Part shown: one piece after another, positions 41,100 to 52,802 of the stretch
How positions within the stretch are numbered: position 1 is the stretch's first letter
Layout: each line of letters starts with the position of its first letter
Source of the DNA: Lithodes maja
Taxonomy: Eukaryota; Arthropoda; Malacostraca; Decapoda; Lithodidae
DNA length: 64,000 nt
Assembly (NCBI GenBank): GCA_037953745.1
Contig: JBAKBP010003240.1
Coordinates: 93,571-157,570 of the forward strand
Direction: 5' to 3'
The notes under the pieces: model-generated
Databases searched by the model: none
What the model was told of the DNA's origin: nothing
The model's input: only the letters and a program-made list of their open reading frames with translations
Translations under genes and position numbers: made by a program

Positions 41100-42290
41100 C
41101 AGATGTATGAAAATCAATATGCATTGCGGTATGCGTTGACATTTCGTTGCGCGTTATTCTGAAAGAAACTGTGTTAATCGGGGGTTATTTGCCATGTGTT
41201 TATCCAGATGGTTCTTAAATGTTTCGACAGTATTACAGTTTACAATGTTCGAGGGTAGTCTGTTCCAATTATTCACAACGCGGTTGAAGAAGAAATGCTT
41301 CGCCTCGTGAGAATGAAAACGCTTGCCTATAATCTTATAACCATTGTTTCTCGTGTTTGCTTGATTGATCGTAAATAATTCGCTTACATTTAGGTTGCTG
41401 AATCCCTTGAAGATTTTGAACACCTCTATTAGGTCACCTCTCATTCTGCGCTTTGTTAAGCTAAACAAATTTAGTTCTTTTAAGCGCTCTTCGTACGGTT
41501 TATTACGCAATCTAGGTATCATTTTAGTGACTCTGCGTTGCACCCTTTCAAGTTTATTTATGTCCTTTCGGTAGTACGGTGACCAGAATTGCACGCAGTA
41601 TTCGAGATGGGGACGCACCAATGAGTTGAATAGAGTAAGTATGATTTTTTCTGATTTGAATTTGAATGTTCTGCCGATGAAACCCACCAATTTATTAGCA
41701 GTTTTTATTACCTCTGTACACTGTTTACTCGGCTTCAGGTCACTTGATATTATAACTCCCAGATCCTTTTCATTATTTGTATTTGATAGTTGAATGTTGT
41801 TCATTGAGTTATCTTTTTTAGCGTTGTTACTACCGATGTGCAATACTTTGCATTTATCTATGTTGAATTTCATTTGCCATTTTTCTGCCCAGTTTTCTAA
41901 AGTGTCTAGGTCACCTTGTAGTTTTTGCCAATGTACTGTTGAGGTTACTTTATTAGTAATTTTTGTATCGTCAGCAAATTTCGAAATTTTGCATTCTATT
42001 CCTTCGTCTAAGTCGTTTATGTAAATTATAAAAAGAATAGGACCTAATACCGAACCCTGGGGAACGCCACTATTTACTTTGCACCAATCTGATTCTTCAC
42101 CATTTATTACAACTCGTTGTTTACGGTCTGAGAGCCAATTTTCGAGCCATTTCAGAGTTTTTCCTGTTATGCCATGAGCTTTTATTTTGTCAATTAGTCT
42201 CTTGTGGGGTACGGTATCGAAAGCTTTCTGAAAATCGAGATATATTATATCAACTGCTCTATCTAGGAAAGTGGGGAAGGAGGGGGAGGT
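41100..42290 (-). pseudogene. CR1-like LINE, 5'-truncated, RT palm to C-terminus open
   Basis: On the minus strand the coding part starts near 42285 with DRAVDIIYLDFQKAFDTVPH (motif A). It continues through NSGVPQGSVLGPILFIIYIN (motif B), SKFADDTKITNK (motif C, FADD), WQMKFNIDKCKVLHIG, LERVQRRVTKMIP and FNRVVNNWNRLPSNIV, to a stop at 41154. About 375 codons are uninterrupted and both catalytic motifs are present. Endonuclease and RT fingers are missing. It is a sister subfamily of the 4.8-7.4 kb LINE. Upstream codons to 42482 are not LINE sequence: they read through an A(28) run and are a chance extension. Confidence 0.85.
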
Positions 42291-42321
42291 AGAGGACTGA
42301 GATTTTGCATGGCCCAGGGGC

Positions 42322-42357
<36 letters not shown>

Positions 42358-43164
42358 GTCAAAAGTTGATATTTTTTTCTCTGACTCTTAAAAGTGTCCC
42401 CGTAGTCCGCCAGGGGAACTCTTAAGAGTCTCCCCGCAGTTCCCTGGTTAAGTACTGGGTCAACTTCAGGGAGACGACCCACATGTACAAAAGACCCTAT
42501 ATATCACAGGACACAACATTAACCCGGAGGAGAGGCGGGGAAGGGTTATTAATATTCAAATTGTGTAATAATGCTTCCACGTAGCCCTGTCAAAAGAGTA
42601 TATGAAAACATTAGAGATGGACGATCTTCCCTGATTAACTGTATATGTGAACCATTGAATTGGTATCCTCACAAGCCAAAATAACTAAACCCTCATGTGC
42701 ATCGGTGAATTATTAAAACCAAAATTTGAAGCATTTGTGATAATATACAGTATAACACTCAATTTCGTTGAGGTTTGATAAGGATACAACACGTGTTAAT
42801 ACCTACTATGGCAAGGGGCTGGAGTTTTCGAAAAGGTGTTCCAGCCCTGCGGCTATTCTTGACTTACAGTGTGCTGGCTTAATAATCCAGAAGGGTTGAT
42901 AGCCTCTGAAGTCCTATATATATTAAATAACTAAATACCATGAGTGGTGAGTGTGCTGGTTGATATGATACCCTGCTTGGTGTTATTTTTGACGTTATAT
43001 GAACCAGGAATGCAGGCAATACACAACCTGCAGGACCAAAACAAATGCATAAATGAATGATAAGTGAACCCCAGACCCTGCTGCTGTGGACGACATAGTT
43101 TGATCGTGATATTGAGCTCGGATGTTACAGTCTTTATTATACTGTACTCTGATACTACTGGTAA
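42291..43164. other. No gene; long A run
   Basis: There is an A(28) run at about 42324-42351 next to the LINE truncation point. An ACTCTTAAGAGT-type inverted motif lies near 42415-42430. I see no other feature. Confidence 0.4.
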
Positions 43165-43204
43165 TATTATATATATATATACCCGGTATATATATATATA
43201 TACC

Positions 43205-43302
<98 letters not shown>

Positions 43303-43312
43303 TGTACAGTAC

Positions 43313-43346
<34 letters not shown>

Positions 43347-43350
43347 TCCG
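43165..43350. repeat. (TA)n microsatellite with TACCGGTA and TACTGTACAGTA interruptions
   Basis: Long TA runs are broken by ATACCCGGTAT, TACCGGTA, TGTACGGTA and ACTGTACAGTACA. The tyrosine-isoleucine reading frames across it are artefacts of the repeat. Confidence 0.9.
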
Positions 43351-43488
43351 TGTTTCCAACCTTACCACCACACATAGGATTGTGTAAAGCCTGTGGGTGC
43401 AGAATGAAGTGTGGAGAGTTCTAAATACTGTAGTTACCATGGACAACTAACCAACACGAACTATTGGTTCCAACAGTGTGTCGTCTGT

Positions 43489-43701
43489 TTAACCTCTTCT
43501 ATACCGGTGATGTACTATTTATTATATCCTGGCAACTATTAGATGATTGTCTTCAGCTTAGGAAGGACGTCTACCCATTAAAAGTCGACAAACTATCTCA
43601 ATTAATCCTTATAGCAAACATTTATCCTTCATAAGTTTTAGAAAATCGTCTTAATGTAGCTGAAATCAAATGACAAAGATGTCGCCGGTACAAGGGGTTA
43701 A
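43489..43701. mobile_element. 213-bp MITE family M2, complete copy
   Basis: The unit is bounded by TTAA at 43489-43492 and 43698-43701, with inverted ends TTAACCTCTTCTATACCGG and TTAACCCCTTGTACCGGC. Inside is CCTGGCAACTATTAGATGAT, then a CTTCAGCTTAGGAAGG segment. The 53341-54043 copy is also 213 bp after removing its insert, and the 1939-2152 copy is 214 bp. TTAA duplication plus TTAACC ends fits a piggyBac-type non-autonomous element. Confidence 0.7.
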
Positions 43702-43932
43702 CCCTCTCCGACATATGACGCGATTTTGAGCCGATTGGGGATACTTTAAAGCCTTTGTTACCATCAGGGGTAATTAGAAACCTTTAGTTTAGTTACTTCA
43801 ACCTCTGCAGTTGTCTTTGAGTTAGCTGTGGGCAGAAAACTAATTTTGGAGAGGTAATTATAAGAGTGAGAGAACTCTATTTCTTATTGCTAATCAGGCA
43901 ACCTCTGTGTCATATGTGCGTGAAAGGGTTAA
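43698..43932. mobile_element. 235-bp TTAA-flanked MITE, family M3
   Basis: The left end is TTAACCCTCTCCGACATATG and the right end, reversed, is TTAACCCTTTCACGCACATA; a CATATG core is shared. It shares its left TTAA with the M2 copy and its right TTAA with the M1 copy that follows. Confidence 0.6.
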
Positions 43933-44288
43933 TTGGACATGGGCCGTTTTTCTGGTCCCCCTTCTTCCTCGTGTTTATCCCCATTAGCTTTCATATTTGA
44001 TGACATTCGACTCATTATATTGTCGATTTTAAGACCTTTCACCCCATTTATTTGTCAATATAAAGACCTTTCGTGGTATTTAGGTGTCGATTTTTTCCCT
44101 GGCAAACGATAATGATCCTGTACATTTTGGAAGAACCGGCCAGGAAATAGTATCTACCGATAAATGTACAAAATTAATCTAGAAGGGGGATAATGGATGT
44201 TTTTAAGCTTGATGGAGGTCTAGGGAAACAAATAATAACAATATAAATATACATACATGATCAAATAAATACGGCCATCTCCCCTTAT
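43929..44288. mobile_element. MITE-like repeat, family M1, copy b
   Basis: It begins TTAATTGGACATGGGCCGTT and ends GGCCATCTCCCCTTAT. The interior carries GTTTATCCCCATTAG, AAGACCTTTC, TTAGGTGTCGATTTTTTCCC and GATGGAGGTCTAGGGA, as in the other M1 copies. One terminal TTAA has decayed to TTAT. Confidence 0.65.
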
Positions 44289-44308
44289 CACGTCCACCAG
44301 TCTCTATA

Positions 44309-44944
44309 TATTCATTCCCAGGCCTCCCAAATACTAGCACCTGTCTCCCTTTGTCATTCCCAGGCCTCCCAAATACTAGCCACTGTCTCCCTTTGTCATT
44401 CCCAGGCCTCCCAAATACTAGCCACTGTCTCCCTTTGTCATTCCCAGGCCTCCCAAATACTAGCCACTGTCCCCCATTGTCATTCCCAGGCCTCCTAAAT
44501 ACTAGCCACTGTCTCCCATTGTCATTCCCAGGCCTTCTAAATACTAGCCAGTCTCCCATTGTCATTCTGAGGCCTCCTAAATACTAGCCACTGTCCCCCA
44601 TTGTCATTCCCAGGCCTTCTAAATACTAGCCACTGTCTCCCATTGTCATTCCCAAGCCTCCTAAATACTAGCCAATGTCTCCTATTGTCATTCCCAGGCC
44701 TTCTAAATACTAGCCACTGTCTCCCATTGTCATTCCAAGGCCTCCTAAATACTAGCCAGTCTCCCATTGTCATTCCCAGACCTCCTAAATACTAGCCACT
44801 GTCTCCCATTGTCATTCCCAGACCTCCTAAATACTAGCCACTGTCTCCCATTGTCATTCCCAGGCCTCCTAAATACTAGCCACTGTCTTCGATTGTCATT
44901 CCCAGGCCTCCTAAATACTAGCCACTGTCTTCGATTGTCATAGC
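44309..44944. repeat. 42-bp minisatellite, about 15 units
   Basis: The consensus unit contains CCACTGTCTCCCATTGTC, ATTCCCAGGCCT and CCTAAATACTAG. Because 42 is a multiple of three, several frames stay open and give repetitive 14-residue translations (for example NDNGRQWLVFRRPG). Two units are 2 bp shorter (CCAGTCTCCC) and break the phase, which argues against coding. Variants cluster by position (CCCAAATAC on the left, CCTAAATAC on the right). Confidence 0.9.
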
Positions 44945-44967
44945 ATATCTTGAGGATGAGGATGCTT

Positions 44968-45175
44968 ATACAATGCTAGTGTATTGGAATCAGCAAGGGC
45001 TTTTTGTCGACATGTTGGTTGGCTCTGTGTTTGTTGAAGTACGGAACTTAAGCGCAGCACAAACTCAATCTATATACTGTATATCCCAAGGATAGAATGG
45101 GATACAATCCCGGTGCCTTATGATTGCTAGCTCAGTTTCATTACAACTCGGCCACGCTTCCCCCTACATAACTGC
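44968..45175 (-). mobile_element. tRNA-like SINE, reverse copy
   Basis: The minus strand has an A-box-like GCGTGGCCGAGTTGTAATG followed about 30 bases later by a weakened B box GGGATTGTATCCC. Its 3' part contains CCAATACACTAGCATTG, shared with the SINE copies at 60640-60880 and 63633-63882. The GTGGCCGAGT start resembles class II (Leu/Ser) tRNAs. It is not a functional tRNA. Confidence 0.5.
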
Positions 45176-45179
45176 TTTA

Positions 45180-46595
45180 TATTATATTGTTCTCATAATT
45201 GTCGATACCTTGAATATGATACAATCTAGCCCTACCTGATAAGATGGGACATGTCCATTTCTCATTAGTCAATAATGAACGGTGTGTAGACCTAAAATTA
45301 CCGTTGGTAAAAACCTCTGCAATTCACTAACATTATACATTATCTTTATAAAACTGTTTATTTCATCAGAAACTGCCGGATCATACCTCTGTCGACATTT
45401 AGCTCTGCCCTTATGTGTGTATTGCTAAAACAATACACACTAGTGACAGACGTTGGCCAAATTCAAATATGTAGAACATATATGAAATCCTTAGCCTCTT
45501 CAAAACTATGGCGTTATATCAAACATTCTGGTTTACACTTGACGATGTCATTAAACTGAAGAAGGCCATTATGCACTATAGGGCTAAATAACTATCTCAA
45601 TTAGCCCCTGAAAGTAAAATTAGTAAATAATAACCATTATGAATTTAAACGAAGGCGTCATTGTCCTGAGAGGCTAAAATGAGGCAAAATATTCTAAAGA
45701 TACCTAACTTTGAATAAAGAAAATAAGTTATTGCACTGTAGATATTAATACATAATTATTAACCACTTGTTTGGTATATTTCTATACACACAATAGTCAT
45801 GTTATGTCCATGATACTCAGACTTTCTGAATTGTTTATGGTGTGCATTGAAAACCACGTCAAACAAATTATAGATTTTGTTCATATCGTCATTTGATTTT
45901 TCTTAATTTCGTGTTCATAATAATTAAAGTAAAATAACAAAAATAATACATAAAAGAAAATCCCGGCCTGGAAAACCAAAGCATTTATGAAAGCTTAACA
46001 CCCTCTGATAACAGTTTCCAAAATGTCGACGTCGTAATTGTAGCGCAATTGATAATTTACCATAGGTAATAACTAAATAATAATAGCATAATGATAGTCT
46101 AGATTAAAAGAGTACGGTATGCGAAAGTTTTGATGTTGCGGGCAAAGAATAAGCTGATAATTTACTGGTTTCTTATAAATCTAATCTTGCCGTAAGACAG
46201 AACCTCGTCAAAAATATTATATATTTTGTTCATATCGTCCTTTGATTTAATCATTTTAATCAGAGGAGGAAATTGGTAAAACAAAATGTATATAATATGT
46301 TTGGCGTGGTTCTTAATGTTTCCCATAAACAATTACGAAGGACACAGTTCCACGGATGAAATATAATTATTTTAAGCTGAAAATGAACCATAATACCTCT
46401 CAATGTGCAGATACCTTTATACCTTTGGTAATATTTTCACCTCGGAATATAAGGATTTTTTTGCTTTTTAGTGAATGTATATAATAGACGCAGTATTGCA
46501 GGGTAGTATGATGTAATACTGTATGTCGTCAACACTTGTATTTGTTGTATGATGTATGTATGTATTGTATGTATGTACTCATTCCCCATTTTTCT
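45180..46595. other. AT-rich DNA with no recognised gene
   Basis: The phrase TTATAGATTTTGTTCATATCGTC near 45868 recurs as TATATATTTTGTTCATATCG near 46218, so part of this stretch may be an old duplicated repeat. TGTATGTATGTA microsatellite lies at 46552-46580. Confidence 0.4.
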
Positions 46596-46951
46596 AAAAA
46601 AAAAATCTGGGGGTGGCCGAGTCGAGACAGAGCCCGAATAGGGACAACACAACACAACATAATACAATAAACACACACAAACAAAACACAAATTCACACA
46701 CACCTAGGTCACCCAGGAGAAGACCCAAATACCAGGGATCACCAAGGTCCCTCCAGCACTCCCCCGGCCTCCGACCACCCGGAGAGGTTTCGGTCTCAGT
46801 AGGCAGACATGAATCGGGCCGAAACCGCAAGCCCGCCCACCATGTTTCCAGGCGCACCCTTCATTTATACCGGCTCCCTGGGCCAGGGGCCCGACGGACA
46901 ATTATCTAGTTTAACTGAAACCGGACCCCTTCTCCTAAATGACCACGTATT
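46596..46951 (-). repeat. Dispersed repeat family M6 (partner at 60976-61330)
   Basis: The two copies share CACCCAGGAGAAGACCCA, CACCAAGGTCC, CCCCCGGCC, ACCACCCGGAGAGGTT, GTCTCAGTAGGCAGACATG and GGGGTGGCCGA-type blocks at moderate identity. Both have a TGTATGTATGTA microsatellite on the left, which would be the 3' tail if the repeat reads on the minus strand. It is probably a SINE or a LINE 3' end. Short reading frames across it are not conserved between copies. Confidence 0.6.
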
Positions 46952-47035
46952 ATAATTATGATACTAGGCGTAATTATATATCTATATATAATACGATGGA
47001 ACTTTTACATTGGCTTATGACCTTACATTATTAAC

Positions 47036-47160
47036 TGTCTTGATGGTGTAATGGTTAGAGCTTGTAAGGTCTGTATGAAATATCTTAGGTTCGAATCCTG
47101 GTAGAATAATATGCGTTCTCTGATTTCATTTGGGGGTTATCGGTGTTAAGAACGATGTTA
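47036..47160 (+). mobile_element. tRNA-like SINE head
   Basis: TGGTGTAATGGTTAGAG is a good A box and GGTTCGAATCCTGG a good B box, spaced as in a tRNA. The acceptor and anticodon stems do not pair well, and the sequence runs on into a non-tRNA body. I read it as a tRNA-derived SINE and not as a tRNA gene. Confidence 0.55.
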
Positions 47161-47358
47161 AAAATAATACGTATTATAGTAATATAGCATTAAGGTATTA
47201 TACATTCATTTATGCCACTTATAAAGGACATATAAGAATCACAAGATACATTGTGATAGGTCTTAGTTTTCTGATATATAAAGGTCATTCACGAGCTGAA
47301 TAACATCACCCAACCTTTGCCAGAACATGACAACGACAACGTCATCATGCTGCAGTAG

Positions 47359-48057
47359 TTAAGGGGGGAGGGGCGTATTTATTTGTTTATCTATCTATCT
47401 TCTTATCATTTTTAGTTTCCTCCATACACATCCATCAATCTTTAAAAAAAAACATCCCCAAGGGCCCCCTTCAAGATATATGTATACATTTTTCGATAGA
47501 AAACTTTCCCTGCCGAAGGCGTTCCTCTTAAATTACAGGCTCGCTGTCGCTCAACAAGAACATTTCAACACTTAAGGGGAGGTATTTAGTTTGTTCCCTA
47601 CGTTTTCATCAAGCTTAAAATTACACCCCCTAGACCACCTTTCAAGATAAATTTGTACATTTTTCGGTAGAAAATTTTCCCGGCCGGAGGCTGGTTGCTC
47701 TTAAATTACAGGCTCGCTATCGCTCGCCAGGAAAAAATCGACACCTTAATGGCACGAAAGGTCTTAAAATTGACAGAGATGGGACAAAATGTCTTAAAAT
47801 GTCCAAACTACTAGGGCTAACGTCTTAAAATCTCAAAAGCAATGGGGCTACACATGACGGAGAAAGGGGTCCAGAAAAAAATCCCTTAAGTGGAAATCTC
47901 CCTTAAATGGCATGAAAGTTCATAATATTGACAAAGAAATGGGGTGCCAGTTCTTAAAAGCGCCAAACTAATGGGGAAAACGTCTTAAAATCTGAAAATT
48001 AATGGGGCTAAACATTAGGGAGGAGGGGTGCCAGAAAAACCGACCATCCCCCCTTAA
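47359..48057. mobile_element. MITE family M1, two or more adjoining copies (c, d)
   Basis: Copy c runs from TTAAGGGGGGAGGGG at 47359 and is cut short near 47570, where copy d begins TTAAGGGGAGG (47572). Copy d ends ATCCCCCCTTAA at 48057. Within d the end-like phrase CCAGAAAAAAATCCCTTAAG (47875) is followed by a second series of AAAGTTCATAATATTGAC and CGTCTTAAAATCTGAAAAT, so part of a further copy is included. Confidence 0.6.
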
Positions 48058-48419
48058 AGTGAGGCCATATCATGATGTATATGTATCATTCATTTTTCTT
48101 CGAAGTTTTTTCAACAAAACTTTTAATTTTAATGTTCTCAAATATAAATTATTTATGATTTCATATGAAATCATTAGATATTTGTTTCTGAATACTATGT
48201 TGATAATAGTTTTTCTCCCTTCTGATAGTTACAGATAATTATTTTCTTATATTTGCCGAAGAAATAAGATACACTTCCTGATATTCATTTAAAATTTTGT
48301 TTCTTATATCTTAAACAAATATATTATTCATCTAACATCATGTCTATTTATATTTGTTTCCCGTGCATAGATTGTATTTGCTCGTTAATGCATTCTGCAT
48401 GCATAGGTTACGATATCCC

Positions 48420-48781
48420 TTAAGGAGAATTATTTGATTTTTTTTTCTGGACCACTTCTGATATTTTATGAGATTTTATGACGTTTGCCCCCATTAGTTT
48501 GGTGAATTTAAGACCTTTCGCCCTATCTAGGTGTTGATTTTTTTCCTGGCGAGCGATAGCGAGCCTGTAATTTAGGATTAACCGGCCTTCGGCCGGGTAA
48601 TTTTTCTACCGAAAAATGAACACATCTCGAAGGGGGGTATATTTGTTTAGCCTAATAGAGGTATAGGGAGCAAACGAAAACAAGTACATGTACCGGTACA
48701 AGTACCGGTACCGGTATATGTACAAAAAAACAAAAAAATAATAATTATAATAATACTAATACAAATATAACGTCCCCTTAA
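48420..48781. mobile_element. MITE family M1, copy e
   Basis: It is bounded by TTAAGGAGAATT at 48420 and CCCCTTAA ending 48781 (362 bp). The interior has GACGTTTGCCCCCATTAG, AAGACCTTTCGCCC, CGAGCGATAGCGAGCCTGTA and CCGGCCTTCGGCCGGG. A GTACATGTACCGGTACAAG microsatellite (48687-48722) has grown inside it. Confidence 0.65.
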
Positions 48782-49184
48782 AATACAAAGCATACGCTCT
48801 TTAATTATTAATACAAAATACCCGTAAACAATATTGCCATCGTAAACCACAACGCCGGTAACCTATTGTAAGTTAAGAAAAGTGAGTTTTAAAAATGGTG
48901 TTGAAGCTTTAATAGGATAATACACAATGACTCACGAGTTACAATGAGTTACAAGGAATAGTTAGTAGCTCAAACACCTTGCTGTCCATTCTGGGGTGAT
49001 ACTCGAATTGGGAAAAGAGAGAATGTTTAGTGCATTACACTAAACTATCATCTCTCTTTTTGACCTGCTCTACTGAAGAACTGTTTACAACTTCTGAGGG
49101 AAGTTTGTTCCAGGTAGAACAAATCTTATAATTATGAACAGGTTTTCATCAATACTAGCGCTGAACCTTTTCAAATCCAACTTT
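48782..49184. other. Spacer, no gene recognised
   Basis: AT-rich spacer ahead of the LINE. GAGTTACAATGAGTTACAAGG is a short local repeat near 48935-48957. Nothing else is evident. Confidence 0.4.
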
Positions 49185-50580
49185 CAGCCATGGATTTATA
49201 GCTATAACTTCCACTCTTGGTAAAGTCTTTGAAATTATATTAAATAATCACATAATTAAGCATCTTGAGAATAATAAATTAATCAGTGATAGGCAATATG
49301 GTTTTAGACGATGTCTGTCGGTCAACTGCAGACATTCTTTGCCTTCTTACGCATCAAATCAACCAAGCTACAGACCAACATGGTGAAACACATACAATAG
49401 CACTGGATATATCAAAGGCATTTGATAGAGTCTGGCATCAATCCTTATTGTCGAAGATGTCACAATACGGCCTTGCATCATTAGTTCCACTAATTTCTTC
49501 TTATCTTCATAACAGAAAAATACGTGTAATGGTAGATGGCCTTTATTCTCAATTTCACTCAATAAATGCTGGTGTTCCCCAGGGATCAGTTTTGGCCCCA
49601 ACTCTGTTCCTCATTCATATCAATGATCTCATATCTACCACTCATAATCCAATAAATTCCAACGCAGATGACTCAACACTCCACAGTTCCTTCACATTTA
49701 CCAATTCTTTCACCCAACCCGATCTTATAAATTCAAAAATAAACGCTGCAATTTCTCTGAACCAGGACCTTTCTAGAATTAATGAATGGGGACAAAAGAA
49801 TCTAGTTTCCTTTAATGCACAGAAAACCAAGTACATTAAATGTTCTAACCGACAGAATCTCACTGACTCCCATATATTTTTTAATGACGTAAATATTCCC
49901 ACTTCCCCTAGTATTGACATTCTCGGTGTAACATTAACTACTAACTTGAGCTGGACACATTATGTTAGAGGCATTGCTAAGAATGCCTCTAAAAAACTGG
50001 GACTCCTGTACAGAGTTCGAGAATTCTTCACTGACGAGCAGTTGGCCGTAATATATAAAAGTCATGTGCGTTCTCAGATGGATTACTGTTCACCTCTGTG
50101 GGGTGGAAGTGGAGTGGTTGCATTGAGGCAGTTGGACAAAATTTAAAATAAAGCTATTAGATTAATCAATAACCCTGCAATCACACAGGACCTTCCTACA
50201 TTATCCATACGAAGAAACATTGCATCCCTTGCATTATTCTACAGATATTTTCACAGCAATTGTTCCGAGGAACTTGCTTCAATTGTGCCGCCTCTCCACA
50301 TCTTTCCCCGTAGAACTAGGGCAGCTGAGAGCACCCATGAATTTACACTTTCTCCTCCACAATGCAGAACTTCTGCTTATCAGAATTCATTTATCCCCAG
50401 AGCTACTACTCTTTGGAATTCACTTCCCTCGAATTGCTTTCCACAAACTTACAATCTACAAACGTTTAAATCCAGTTGTTACTAACATTTTATGGACATT
50501 TAGGCACATGGACCTTTTTGTTTTATCTGTGTGTTTCCTTCCTCCGTTCATTGTCTCTTAAACAAAAAAACAAAAAAAAT
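49185..50580 (+). pseudogene. Jockey/L2-type LINE, RT to 3' end, broken
   Basis: The RT fingers appear from 49195 (IAITSTLGKVFEIILNNHI, then ISDRQYGFRR). A frameshift near 49315 leads into ALDISKAFDRVWHQSLLSKM (motif A), AGVPQGSVLAPTLFLIHIND (motif B), SNADDSTLHSS (motif C, where Tyr of YADD is Asn) and ILGVTLTTNLSW. A TAA at 50144-50146 interrupts DKIQNKAIRL (a CAA to TAA change). The C-terminal part ends at a stop near 50485 after RATTLWNSLPSNCF. The 3' UTR, ending CCTCCGTTCATTGTCTC plus an A-rich tail to 50580, is the source type of the short inserts at 34965 and 38333. It is the sister of the LINE split at 12.7/36.6 kb. Confidence 0.87.
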
Positions 50581-50933
50581 TGTGTTGTATTTTTATTGAC
50601 GATAAACATTTTTCTATAATCCACATTATCAAAACCGTAAAGTATTTTAAATACTTCAATGTAATACTTCAATGCCTTTGTAATCTGCATGTTTCCAACA
50701 AAAATAAATCAAGAGCTCTTAACCGGTCCTAAAAGATTAGTCTTTTAATCGACAGAATAACCTTTGAAGCATTAGCTTCTACACTTTCCAGTCGCTGTAC
50801 AGGTTACGGGAAGGTAATGTAAACAGTACAATTTAAACTCGGTAATCGGTGCCACTTGCAGGTGGCGATCTTGATAACAGTTAACAGATAATATGAGTTG
50901 ATTTGCTTTGTAATGCTTGGATCTTCTGCATTA
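50581..50933. other. Spacer, no gene recognised
   Basis: AT-rich with a local repeat AATGTAATACTTCAATG near 50660. I see nothing else. Confidence 0.4.
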
Positions 50934-51301
50934 TTAACCCTTTGAGAACCAGCGACGTGTATTATATTATATTCTAGCAATTGTGACGTCTACCAGCATT
51001 GGCAGAATCGCCTCTCGTTAGCCACTAGCGCACGCCAGGGACATTGAAATGGGCTACATTTATCAGAGAATGTTATTCTTTCTTTCCTAGCAATCGTATT
51101 GTCACAGACAGTCTAGTGGTGGTCTTTATTTTCATATGTGACAACGGGAAGTGCTTTATATAATTAATAGAATATAACATGCATTGTATATTGTTAAGGA
51201 GAGAGAGCGGTGTAGGCAGTGTGGTGGTAATGTGTGCGTGCGTATGCATGTGTTGCCTCCCTCGCTCGGAGGCTCGCGCGCGGACCTTCTCACACACTTT
51301 G

Positions 51302-51368
51302 ATTGGCTGGCGTGTCTGACTGTGTCACGTGACACCTGCTGCCTTGTGACGTCTCGGCCTGTGATTGG
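51302..51368 (+). promoter_or_regulatory. Paired inverted CCAAT boxes, element 4 LTR
   Basis: GATTGGCTGG and GATTGGCCGA place ATTGG at 51302 and 51364, 62 bp apart, at the place corresponding to the pair in element 2. The LTR around them is otherwise considerably diverged. Confidence 0.45.
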
Positions 51369-52802
51369 CCGACCACCGCGTCTTTGTGGGCTCCTGTGTT
51401 CGTGGGGGTCCCCAGGAGCTGCCTTCCTCAGGACTGGCTAGGCGTGCATGCATCTAACATCCCTTGCTTACTCTCTCCCCCGATCACCACCTTTAGAACA
51501 GTTTCTCTCTCTGAACTTCTTCATTTCCATTACTTCTTATCTTTATTCAATTACTTGTCCCCTTGGGTTCTGCATACGGTTTCCATAGCCGGCCCATTGT
51601 ATTGCATGCTCCGTCCTCTGAGATATTTACATGTACTTAGAATAGGTTTTTGAGGGTTCTTAGTTGGTATAGGTTATGAACTCTGTGTGTCTCCATTATT
51701 GATTTAGTGTTTCTGCTCTTTTATTTAATGCTAGACTGGGATAGGGTAACTGTAGTCGTTGTCATCGATGTGTGTATGGTTTGCTTATACCTACACGACT
51801 TCGACTGGACCTGTGGTAGCCTGTGCTGTCTTTTCGGTTGTGTCCTTTTGTGAGTGCAGCTTTGTGTTGACTGAGGGCTTTATGCCTGTGCCAGTTCCAC
51901 ACTTTGCTGCCTCTTTGCTTGGCTTTAGAGGGTCGCCAGGATAGAACCAGATACTTGTGATCTGGATATATCAAGAGAGCACCCTAGTCAATTAACGTAA
52001 CTTAAAGGATACAGTCTTAAGGACATTGCTAGGCTATGAGACTGTCTTGCTCAACCCCAGTTCCTTACCTAGAGTATCCCAGCTAGACATTATTAATTGA
52101 GTAGACACTTATTAGTATTTAATATAAGCTCTTTGATATGTATGCATTATTATTCACAAGCATTTATTAGTCTAGGTTGTTGCTGAGCCGCATAACCATA
52201 GTAGGCTGTTTCGTTAATGAGGAAGTACTTCTTTTAGTGTCAAGCATTACTACCGTTGCGCATTTATAGTATTCTCGTGTCAGTTAACATTATATGTCCT
52301 ATCTGTTAGTGTATTCCATTTACATGTGTGGTGTCCTGCCTCCTGCCTTTATACAGTTTAAGATACGAGCATCTTATGAGCATCAAACTTTCTTCAGAAG
52401 TTTCCAGGTCTATGCTGTAGGACTATACTTCACTTTCTTTCAGATAAGGAGTGAAGAGTTTATTGTTGTTTAGAGTAACTGTATAGAAGCATCTTTTTAT
52501 TATATTAAATCTTGCAGTGATTTAATTGATCTTTCCCTAGATTCTTGTTTATGCATTTTAACGTAACTTGCATCCTGTGTGTTATCAGGCTATACCAATG
52601 TGGGTTAGCCTGAAGTAGAGTACATTTATGCCCAGTTAAGGATACCCCGTTATCGCAGATTAACTCTGGAGGGTATAGGTGTTTTGTTCGCCGGCATATA
52701 AGTTCGAGGGTTTGGATCTAGCGTACCGTTGTTGCATAGTGCCCTATTACTAGTCCAAGCATTGAGTGCCCTTGTTTTATTCGCAGTCCCGGTCGTAACA
52801 AA

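Noticed and set aside
42291..42482. N-terminal extension of the CR1-like RT frame past 42290
   Set aside because: It runs through an A(28) tract (poly-Phe in translation) and matches no LINE block; the element is truncated near 42285.
42931..43446. Long frames rich in Tyr-Ile across 43.1-43.4 kb on both strands
   Set aside because: They are the translation of a (TA)n microsatellite and would be open in any such tract.
44203..44773. Repetitive 14-residue frames (NDNGRQWLVFRRPG and similar), looking like a repeat protein
   Set aside because: The 42-bp minisatellite unit is a multiple of three, so frames stay open by arithmetic; the 40-bp units break the phase and the opposite strand is equally open.
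47036..47110. A true tRNA gene
   Set aside because: A and B boxes are good, but the acceptor, D and anticodon stems do not pair consistently, and no sensible anticodon loop is placed; a SINE head is more likely.
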